A stretch of DNA of 64,000 bases, taken from positions 132,001 to 196,000 of the forward strand of contig NZ_CP028918.1 in the NCBI RefSeq assembly GCF_003060865.1, given 5' to 3'. Of the stretch, positions 35,926 to 43,060 are shown in pieces (within the stretch, counting starts at the first letter, position 1; every line of letters starts with the position of its first letter). This DNA is from Gemmobacter aquarius (GTDB lineage: Bacteria; Pseudomonadota; Alphaproteobacteria; Rhodobacterales; Rhodobacteraceae). Made by a program: the position numbers and the translations under genes. The notes under the pieces were generated by a model. That model ran no database searches. It was not told where the DNA came from and was given only the letters and a program-made list of their open reading frames with translations.

Positions 35926-37046
35926 ATGTTGAGGCTTGAAAAGCGACCGTCCCCCAGCCGCTTCTGGCAGGTGGCAACGCCCGTCTTTGCCGTCATCCTG
36001 ACCATCGTGGCGGGCATCCTGATGTTCGCGCTGCTCGATCAGGATGCCACCCATACCGCCACCGACAACCTGCTTTACGGAATCGAGGCGATCCGCACCA
36101 TCTTTTGGGATCCGCTGTTCAACCCGCAATACGCCGCCTATTCGCGCCCGCAATTGCTGGTCAAGGCCGGACCCCTGATCCTGATCGCCATCGGCCTTTC
36201 CTTGGGCTTTCGCGCGGGCATCTGGAACATCGGGGCCGAGGGGCAATACATCATGGGCGCGATCTTCGGCGCGGCGGTGGGGCTTGCGCTTTACCCGGTC
36301 GAGACGCGCTGGGTGTTTCCGCTGATGATCCTTGCAGGCATCTTCGGCGGCTGGCTCTGGGCGATGATCCCCGCCATCCTGAAGACGCGGTTCCGCACCA
36401 ACGAAATCCTCGTCTCGCTGCTTCTGGTATATGTCGCGCAGAACATCCTTGCGTCGATGTCGCTCGGCCTGCTGCGCAACCCCGAAGGCGGCGGCTTTCC
36501 GGGCAGCCGCAACCTGAGCCAGATCCCCGCGATGCAGAACGTCGAGCTGATCCACGGCACCGGCCTGCACTGGGGCATCGTGGCGGCCATCATCGTCACC
36601 ATCGCGGCCTACATTCTGCTGCAACGCCACATACTCGGCTTCCAGATCAGGCTGGCAGGCCAGGCCCCCCGCGCCGCCCGATTTGCCGGAGTGTCCCCCG
36701 AACGGCTGACGCTTCTGTGCATGGGCATATCGGGCGGTCTCGCCGGAATGGCGGGGTTGTTCGAGGTGACAGGCCCCGCAGGCCAGATCAGCATCGATTT
36801 CAACACCGGCTACGGCTTTACCGCGATCATCGTGGCCTTCCTTGGCCGGTTGAACCCGCTTGGCATCCTGCTTGCGGGCCTCCTCATGGCGTTGACCTAT
36901 ATCGGGGGGAACTGGCCAGCTTCATCCTTGGCCTGCCATCGGCCGCGATACAGGCGTTTCAGGGCATGCTTCTGTTCTTCCTGCTGGCCGTCGACCTTTT
37001 GACCAACTTCCGCATCCGCTTCGGCAGCAAAAGGGAGGCCATCTGA
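35926..37046 (+). pseudogene. BMP-type ABC importer permease 1, frameshifted near the C-terminus
   Basis: This is an inner-membrane permease with about nine helices and family motifs FRAGIWNIGAEGQYIMGAI, FRTNEILVSLLLVYVA and FAGVSPERLTLLCMGISGGLAGMAG. From ATG 35926 (GAGGGG box) the frame stays normal to MALTYIGG and then becomes missense, stopping at 37002. The expected ending ELASFILGLPSAAIQAFQGMLLFFLLAVDLL...KREAI is one frame back and stops at 37046, overlapping the next start. The break is at a run of six G (36904-36909); seven would restore one frame of 373 aa. It may be a sequencing error, slippage site or true loss. Confidence 0.87.
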
Positions 37047-37975
37047 TGCTTGGTGGAATCAATCCGGCCATCCTGATCGCCTCGCTCATGGTGGCATCCG
37101 TCCCGATCATCCTTGCCGCGATCGGTGAATTGGTGGTGGAAAAGGCGGGCGTGCTGAACCTTGGCGTCGAGGGGATGATGATCATCGGCGCGATCTGCGG
37201 CTTCGTCACCGCCGTCGGAACGGGCAACCCCTACCTTGGCTTTATCGGCGGCGCAGTCGGTGGCGCGGCCTTGTCACTGGTGTTCGGCATCCTGACGCAG
37301 GTTCTTTTGTCCAATCAGGTCGCCACGGGCCTTGCGCTCACGCTCTTCGGGCTGGGTCTTTCGTCGCTGATCGGGCAGGGCTACAACGGCATCAAACCAC
37401 CTGCCACCGGTCAGGTGCCATTTGGTCCCCTTGCCGATATTCCGGTCGTGGGCACCATCCTGTTCAACCATGACTGGATGGTTTACTTTTCCATCGCCAT
37501 CATCGCCGCCGTCTGGGCCGTGCTGAAATACACCCGCACGGGGCTGATTCTGCGCGCCGTGGGCGAAAGCCACGACGCAGCACACGCGCTGGGCTATAAG
37601 GTGGTGCGGATCCGCCTGCTCGCCATCATGTTCGGTGGCGCGATGGCGGGCCTCGGCGGGGCCTACATCAGCCTTGTCCGCGTCCCGCAATGGACCGACG
37701 GCATCACTGCAGGCGCTGGCTGGATTGCGCTTGCTATCGTGGTCTTTGCCAGCTGGCGGCCGTGGCGTGTCCTGCTTGGTGCCTATCTTTTCGGCGGTAT
37801 CACCGTGCTTCAGCTTAATCTGCAGGCAGCCGGAGCGGCTATACCTGTGCAATACTTGTCCATGTCGCCCTATCTGATAACCATCCTCGTGTTGGTGATC
37901 ATGTCATCGGGCAAGGGCAGGGCGTCGCTCAACGCGCCGGCAGCCCTTGGGCAGAACTTTCACGCCTCGCGCTAG
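37046..37975 (+). CDS. BMP-type ABC importer permease 2
   Basis: This 309-aa inner-membrane permease pairs with the preceding one. It shows LAAIGELVVEKAGVLNLGVEGMMIIGAI, a family hallmark, then LLSNQVATGLALTLFGLGLSSLIG and AMAGLGGAYISLVRVPQWTDGITAGAGWIALAIVVFASWRP. Eight to nine hydrophobic segments are visible. Its start overlaps the upstream stop by 1 nt. It is intact, unlike permease 1. Confidence 0.93.
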   Translation: MLGGINPAILIASLMVASVPIILAAIGELVVEKAGVLNLGVEGMMIIGAICGFVTAVGTGNPYLGFIGGAVGGAALSLVFGILTQVLLSNQVATGLALTLFGLGLSSLIGQGYNGIKPPATGQVPFGPLADIPVVGTILFNHDWMVYFSIAIIAAVWAVLKYTRTGLILRAVGESHDAAHALGYKVVRIRLLAIMFGGAMAGLGGAYISLVRVPQWTDGITAGAGWIALAIVVFASWRPWRVLLGAYLFGGITVLQLNLQAAGAAIPVQYLSMSPYLITILVLVIMSSGKGRASLNAPAALGQNFHASR

Positions 37976-38052
37976 GGGGCGTAAGACAACGGGGCAATAA
38001 TGCCCGAAGCAAATGACAACAGGGCGGACCGCCCGAAGCAGGGGAAAGAAAA

Positions 38053-39156
38053 ATGCAAAGAAGAACCATTCTCAAGGGCGGCGCGGCGCTGGGCTTCGCC
38101 ACCATGATGGGCGGCAAGATGGCCCTCGCGCAGGGACTGGAAAAGGTCAAGGCCGGCTTCATCTACGTCGGCCCGATCGGTGACGGCGGCTGGACCTTCC
38201 AGCATCACCAGGGCGCCTTGGCCGTGCAGGCCGAATACGGCGACAAGGTCGAAATCGTCTGGCAGGAAAACGTGCCCGAAGGCGCCGATGCCGAACGCGC
38301 GCTGACGCAGATGGCCCTTTCGGGCTGCAACATCATCTTCACCACCTCTTTCGGCTACATGGACCCGACCAATGCGGTCGCCGCCAAATTCCCCGATGTG
38401 AAGTTCGAGCACGCCACCGGCTACAAGCGCGACAGCGCCAACGTCTCGACCTATAACGCCCGCTTCTACGAAGGTCGCGCCATCCAGGGCCATATCGCCG
38501 GCAAGATGACCAAGACCAACAAGATCGGCTACATCGGTTCGTTCCCGATCCCAGAAGTCATCATGGGCATCAACAGCTACTTCCTGCACGCCCGCAAGGT
38601 GAACCCGGATGTCGAACTGTCGGTCGTCTGGGCCTTCACCTGGTTCGACCCCGCGAAAGAGGCCGACGCCGCCAAGGCGCTGATCGACCAGGACGTCGAC
38701 GTGATCGCATCGCACACCGATTCGACCGCACCGCTCGCCGAAGCCGCCAAGACCGGTGGCAAGGTCATCGGCTTCGGTCAGGCTTCGGACATGGCGATCC
38801 CCGAATACATGCCGACGCCGCGCGTCTCGTCGATCATCGACAACTGGGCGCCCTATTACATCAAGCGCGTCGGCGCCTTGCTTGACGGCACCTACGCACA
38901 GGTCGACGTCTGGGAAGGCATCTCGGGCGGCGAAGTCCAGATCGGCGAAATCACCGAAGCTGTTCCGGCCGATGTGAAAGCCGAAGCCGAAGCCCTGCGT
39001 GACGCCATCGGCGCGGGCACCTACCACCCCTTCACCGGCCCGATCAACAAGCAGGACGGCTCGGCTTGGCTGGCCGAAGGCGTCACCGCACCCGATGGCG
39101 ACCTTCTGGGCATGAACTTCTACGTCGAAGGCATCACCGGCGACATCCCGTCCTGA
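38053..39156 (+). CDS. BMP-family substrate-binding protein of the importer
   Basis: This 367-aa periplasmic lipoprotein-like/BMP (Med/PnrA-type) binding protein has a twin-arginine signal MQRRTILKGGAALGFATMM with cleavage after MALA, so Tat export is likely. The mature part has FIYVGPIGDGGWTFQHHQG, ATGYKRDSANVSTY and IGYIGSFPIPEVIMGIN, standard for the family. Related proteins bind purine nucleosides or bases; operon linkage to xdhABC supports a purine here. A good terminator follows. Confidence 0.92.
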   Translation: MQRRTILKGGAALGFATMMGGKMALAQGLEKVKAGFIYVGPIGDGGWTFQHHQGALAVQAEYGDKVEIVWQENVPEGADAERALTQMALSGCNIIFTTSFGYMDPTNAVAAKFPDVKFEHATGYKRDSANVSTYNARFYEGRAIQGHIAGKMTKTNKIGYIGSFPIPEVIMGINSYFLHARKVNPDVELSVVWAFTWFDPAKEADAAKALIDQDVDVIASHTDSTAPLAEAAKTGGKVIGFGQASDMAIPEYMPTPRVSSIIDNWAPYYIKRVGALLDGTYAQVDVWEGISGGEVQIGEITEAVPADVKAEAEALRDAIGAGTYHPFTGPINKQDGSAWLAEGVTAPDGDLLGMNFYVEGITGDIPS

Positions 39157-39179
39157 TCGCCGACGGCAGTCACAGGAAA

Positions 39180-39211
39180 GGCCCGCCCCCGTGGCGGGCC
39201 TTTTCGTTTTT
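39180..39211 (+). terminator. Rho-independent terminator of the xdh-ABC operon
   Basis: GGCCCGCC-CCCGT-GGCGGGCC, a perfect 8-bp GC stem, is followed by TTTTCGTTTTT. It starts 23 nt after the binding-protein stop and is the clearest intrinsic terminator in the window. Confidence 0.85.
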
Positions 39212-39280
39212 GTCGCAGCGTGGCACGCCCCGTCGCACACGGTCTTTCCCTCCGCCCGCAGCCATGCCACCTTCCCGCCC

Positions 39281-40189
39281 ATGACACTCCCGCTTCCCCA
39301 CCGCGCCGCTTTCGGCTGCATGCAATTCGGCGGCCGCGCAGACGATTCCGCGTCCCGTGCGATGTTCGACGCCTGCCTTGACGCAGGTATTACCCATTTC
39401 GACACGGCCCACGGCTACACCGAAGGCGCGTCCGAAACCCTGCTGGGCCAGTTCGCCGCGCCGCTCCGGGACCGCCTCTTCATCGCCACCAAGGCGGGCT
39501 ACCAAGGCGGGGCAGGGCGCGCCAATCTGCTGGCGCAATTCGACGAAAGCCGCAAACGGCTGGGAATGGATACGGTCGATCTTCTCTACATCCACCGCTA
39601 CGACGCAGACACACCACTTGACGAGACGATACAAACCCTTGCCCGCCTGCAATCCGACGGCAAAATCCGCCAGATCGGCCTGTCGAACTTTGCCGCTTGG
39701 CAGGTGATGAAAGCCCAAGCCATCGCCGCCCGCCTCGGTACGCGGATCGACGCGATCCAGCCGATGTATAACCTCGTGAAACGTCAGGCACAGGTCGAGC
39801 TTCTGCCCATGTGCGCCGACCAGTCCATAGCGGTTTATGGCTATTCCCCGTTGGGCGGTGGCCTGCTGACCGGCAAATACGCCGCAGGCAGCGCGGGCCG
39901 CCTGACCGAAGACCAACGCTACGCCGCCCGCTACGGCCAGCCCGAAATGCACCGCGCCGCCGCCGACCTTGCTGTCCTCGCGGATGAGGTCGCGATCAAC
40001 GCTGTCACACTCGCCGTCGCATGGGTCATGCGGCGCGGCCTCTGCCCCATCCTCTCGGCCCGTTCGGCAGACCAACTCGCGCCCTCTCTCGCGGCACTGA
40101 CCTTCACGCCCGACGATGCCCTCGACTCCCGCCTGACAGCCCTCGCCCCGAACCCGCCCCCCGCAACCGACCGTCTGGAAGAAGCATGA
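39281..40189 (+). CDS. Aldo/keto reductase
   Basis: This is a 302-aa NAD(P)H-dependent (beta/alpha)8 oxidoreductase. Catalytic features are ITHFDTAHGYTEG (Asp and Tyr), the Lys in FIATKAGYQG and the His in LLYIHRYDADTP. Cofactor-binding segments GYSPLGGGLLTGKY and PILSARSADQLAPSL follow. The substrate is unknown. It overlaps the next oxidoreductase gene by 4 nt, so the two may act on related compounds. Confidence 0.9.
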   Translation: MTLPLPHRAAFGCMQFGGRADDSASRAMFDACLDAGITHFDTAHGYTEGASETLLGQFAAPLRDRLFIATKAGYQGGAGRANLLAQFDESRKRLGMDTVDLLYIHRYDADTPLDETIQTLARLQSDGKIRQIGLSNFAAWQVMKAQAIAARLGTRIDAIQPMYNLVKRQAQVELLPMCADQSIAVYGYSPLGGGLLTGKYAAGSAGRLTEDQRYAARYGQPEMHRAAADLAVLADEVAINAVTLAVAWVMRRGLCPILSARSADQLAPSLAALTFTPDDALDSRLTALAPNPPPATDRLEEA

Positions 40190-41256
40190 CCGATTTCCTC
40201 ATCGTCGGCGGTGGCATCGCCGGCATCTCGGCCGCAGCCCGCCTGTCCGAACTCGGCTCGGTCACCCTCCTCGAAGCCGAACCGAACCTCGCGCATCATG
40301 CCTCGGGCCGGTCTGCCGCGCTTTACGAACCGCATTACGGCGCGCCCGCCGTGGTGGAGTTGTCGCTCGCCTCGGGCGATCATTTCCGCAGCCTGCCAAA
40401 CGTGCTGTCGCCGCGCGGCATGATGATCATCGCCCGCGCGGATGAGGCGACCACCTTCCACCACGATGCCGCCGACATGGGGCTGGATCCGATCACGCCC
40501 GATGAAGCCCGCGCCCTCGTGCCGATCCTGAACGACAGCGTCGCCTTCGCCGCCCATGCCGACCACGCTTGGGACATCGACACCGACCTGTTGATCCAGA
40601 CCTTCGCCCGCCAAGCCCGCGCGCGCGGCGCAACCATTGTGACCGGCGCCCCAGTCACGGCCATCACCCGCACCGCAACCGGCTGGCACGTCACCGCAGG
40701 CGGACGAGAGCACAGCGCCACAACGCTGGTCAACGCGGCGGGCGCATGGGTCGACACCATCGCGCGCCTTGCAGGCATCCAGCCCCTCGGCTTCCAGCCC
40801 AACCGTCGCTCGATGGCCCGCATCCCCGCGCCCGGCGGCCATGACGTCAGCCGCTGGCCGATGATCTTCGGCGCGGGCGAGACATGGTACGCCAAGCCCG
40901 ACGCGGGCGCGCTGATCGTCAGCCCCGCCGAAGAGCACCCGATGGATCCGCATGATGCATGGGCCGACGACATGGTTCTGGCCGAGGGCCTTGCCCGCTA
41001 CGAAGAGATGGTCACCGAACCCGTCACCCGCCTGATCTCGAACTGGGCGGGCCTGCGGACCTTTTCGCCCGACCGCGTTCTGGTCATCGGCCGCGACCGG
41101 CGCGACCCTGCGTTCTTCTGGCTGGCAGGGCAGGGCGGCTACGGCTTCCAATCCTCACCGGCCGCCAGCAAACTCGCCGCCGACTTGCTCGCGGGCCGCC
41201 CGCCAGACCTTGCTACCGACATCGTCGCCGCCCTATCTCCCGCGCGCTTCGACTGA
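40186..41256 (+). CDS. FAD-dependent oxidoreductase of the DAO family
   Basis: This 356-aa flavoenzyme has an N-terminal Rossmann FAD motif (FLIVGGGIAGISAAARLSELG, then LLEAE) and the DAO fold signature AAGAWVDTIARLAG. The C-terminal ATP/FAD loop region is FWLAGQGGYGFQSSPAASKLAADLL. It resembles D-amino-acid or D-arginine dehydrogenase-like proteins; the actual amine substrate cannot be fixed. It is coupled to the upstream aldo/keto reductase. Confidence 0.88.
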   Translation: MTDFLIVGGGIAGISAAARLSELGSVTLLEAEPNLAHHASGRSAALYEPHYGAPAVVELSLASGDHFRSLPNVLSPRGMMIIARADEATTFHHDAADMGLDPITPDEARALVPILNDSVAFAAHADHAWDIDTDLLIQTFARQARARGATIVTGAPVTAITRTATGWHVTAGGREHSATTLVNAAGAWVDTIARLAGIQPLGFQPNRRSMARIPAPGGHDVSRWPMIFGAGETWYAKPDAGALIVSPAEEHPMDPHDAWADDMVLAEGLARYEEMVTEPVTRLISNWAGLRTFSPDRVLVIGRDRRDPAFFWLAGQGGYGFQSSPAASKLAADLLAGRPPDLATDIVAALSPARFD

Positions 41257-41356
41257 TCGTTCAGGGCGTGCCCGACCGTGGAGGCAGGCAACACCCCGAC
41301 GCAAAGTCTATCACCCCCGAATTGCCGCTTCCCTTCGATCCGGCCAAAAGCAAGAT

Positions 41357-41445
41357 GAGTATTTGGGCAAAGGTGAAACAGCAGCGTTAACCTTAACGCG
41401 CCGCTATTAACCTTAACGCCCCCATTCACCTTTGCCTAAATACTC
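41357..41445. repeat. Bipartite repeat, facing pair (site 4)
   Basis: GAGTATTTGGGCAAAGGTGA (41357 on) and its reverse complement at 41425-41445 form 21-nt arms with one G-T type mismatch. The loop holds two direct copies of TTAACCTTAACGC. It lies in the 307-bp gap between the FAD oxidoreductase and the lysozyme-like gene. Nothing else is recognised in that gap. Confidence 0.75.
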
Positions 41446-41563
41446 ACCGCGCAACGAACGGGCAGGGCGCTGTGAGCAAATAGGGGAAAAACATCCGTGC
41501 AGATGTAAGCCGACAGTACAACCGACAGGTGACAGGCGGCGCAACTTGCGGCACCATCCCGCC

Positions 41564-42355
41564 ATGCGCATTTTCCCCAGCCTCTGCTTTGCCCTGACCC
41601 TCGCCGCATGCGGCTCTGCCCCCATCGCGACCGTCAGCACCTCGCCCACCCTCGGCACCCCCGCGCCGCGCGTGAATTTCGCCGACAGCGCCCCGCATGA
41701 CTTCGGCCTGCGCGGTCCCCACGGCCACCCCGTCCACGGCATCGACGCCTCGCGCCACCAGCCGCAGATCGACTGGCAGACCGCCCGCGCCAACGGCGTC
41801 ACCTTTGCATGGCTAAAGGCGACCGAAGGCGGCGACATGCTCGACCCGGCCTTCCGCGAAAACTGGCGCGGGGCGCGGCGGGCAGGCGTGGCCCACGGCG
41901 CTTACCATTTCTTCTACCACTGCCGCCCTGCCGCCGAACAAGCCCGCTGGTTCATCCGCCACGTCCCACGCGACGCGGGCGCACTTCCCCCCGTCCTCGA
42001 CCTCGAATGGACCCCGTTCTCGCCCACCTGCACCATCCGCCGCGCCCCCGGCGTGATCCGCTCCGAAGCCCGCATCTTCCTCGATGCCATCGAAGCGCAT
42101 TACGGCAAGCGCCCGCTGATCTACACCAGCATCGATTTCTACCGCGACAATGAACTCTGGCGCGTCGGCGCCTACGACTTCTGGCTCCGCTCCGTCGCCG
42201 CCCATCCGGACGAGATTTACGGCAACCGCCCCTGGACCTTCTGGCAATACAGCGCCACCGGAGCCGTCCCCGGCATCCCCGGCGAGGTGGACCTGAACAC
42301 CTTCAACGGCAACGAAGCGCAATGGCAGGCGTGGCTCGCCGCGAATTCAGGCTGA
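41564..42355 (+). CDS. GH25-family muramidase-like lipoprotein
   Basis: This 263-aa protein begins MRIFPSLCFALTLAACGS, a lipoprotein signal with lipobox LAAC, so it should be membrane anchored. The body is a glycoside hydrolase family 25 barrel: GIDASRHQPQIDW (first catalytic Asp), WLKATEGGDMLDP, PPVLDLEW (Asp-x-Glu pair) and WTFWQYSATG. It is expected to cut peptidoglycan. Housekeeping or prophage-derived origin are both possible; no phage genes are nearby. Its 3' end overlaps the convergent gene by 9 nt. Confidence 0.88.
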   Translation: MRIFPSLCFALTLAACGSAPIATVSTSPTLGTPAPRVNFADSAPHDFGLRGPHGHPVHGIDASRHQPQIDWQTARANGVTFAWLKATEGGDMLDPAFRENWRGARRAGVAHGAYHFFYHCRPAAEQARWFIRHVPRDAGALPPVLDLEWTPFSPTCTIRRAPGVIRSEARIFLDAIEAHYGKRPLIYTSIDFYRDNELWRVGAYDFWLRSVAAHPDEIYGNRPWTFWQYSATGAVPGIPGEVDLNTFNGNEAQWQAWLAANSG

Positions 42356-42937
42356 GCCCAGCCTGACCGCTGCCGCATAGCGTGTCAGTAAACCATCGTC
42401 ACCCAGAAGGCTCTGCCGCAGGGTCAAGGGCATTTCCAATTGCACCCCCGCCCCGCTGCGCCCGCGATTGCAGATGTTTTCCGGCTCCAGCCCTTTCAGC
42501 GTCTTGGTCGCAATCGTCGCTTCGAAACCCCCCTGTCTCAATGCGTCAACGACCGCCTGCTTCCGCGCCAGGTCCAAACCGCCCACCCACGTGGTCGCGC
42601 CATCGATCCGTCCTCGTTGCAAATCCTTTCGCCCATGCACCGCGACAATCCGATCGACTTGCCCCGCAAATGCCAAGGCTTGCGGCTCGTCGAAGTTCTT
42701 CGAGGTGACGTGCAACTTCGCGTTCCCGTCCAGTTTGATCCCCTCAAACAGATACAGCGACACCTCCCGCCCCGCTATCGCTGAGGCAACCTGCGACGTC
42801 CCCGTCTCGATACCCCCGCCATGTGGCGCCATCACCCCCAACGACCCACCCCGTTCATAAACGACGATCCGGTAATCCACGTCCTCGCGCTCGTGCTGCT
42901 GCAACACGAGAAAATCCGGATATGTATCAGCCATCAT
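42347..42937 (-). CDS. Poly-gamma-glutamate hydrolase family protein
   Basis: This is a 196-aa protein from ATG 42937, with GGGGGGTGA just upstream. Residues match the phage PghP-like zinc hydrolase family (pfam05908): VMAPHGGGIETGTSQVASAIAG, SLYLFEGIK, LHVTSKNFDEPQAL, RIVAVHG, and NICNRGRSGAGVQLEM. These His and Glu residues are the expected metal ligands and catalytic site. The family was found in phages that digest poly-gamma-glutamate capsules; the role in this bacterium is unknown. It is convergent with the muramidase. Confidence 0.8.
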   Translation of the reverse strand: MMADTYPDFLVLQQHEREDVDYRIVVYERGGSLGVMAPHGGGIETGTSQVASAIAGREVSLYLFEGIKLDGNAKLHVTSKNFDEPQALAFAGQVDRIVAVHGRKDLQRGRIDGATTWVGGLDLARKQAVVDALRQGGFEATIATKTLKGLEPENICNRGRSGAGVQLEMPLTLRQSLLGDDGLLTRYAAAVRLGSA

Positions 42938-43003
42938 CAAGTCACCCCCCAAAAACACAAGTGCAGCAAATAACGAAAAAGGGCGCAGCCAAAGCCACGC
43001 CCC

Positions 43004-43052
43004 TCATTTTCTGTCTCTAAATATCCCGGGGGTGCGGGGGCTGGCCCCCGCT
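43004..43052 (-). repeat. Bipartite repeat after the FAD/GcvT gene (site 5)
   Basis: Read on the reverse strand, GCGGGGGCCAGCCCCCGC is followed by ACCCCCGGGATATTT and AGAGACAGAAAATGA. This matches the GGATATTT..GCAGAAAATGA form at 35848. It begins just after the stop of the gene at 43061 and may serve as its 3' end. Confidence 0.7.
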
Positions 43053-43060
43053 GCAACCGT

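Noticed and set aside
41564..42937. Prophage remnant (muramidase plus PghP-like hydrolase)
   Set aside because: No integrase, capsid, tail or att-like repeats occur nearby, and codon use looks like the chromosome.
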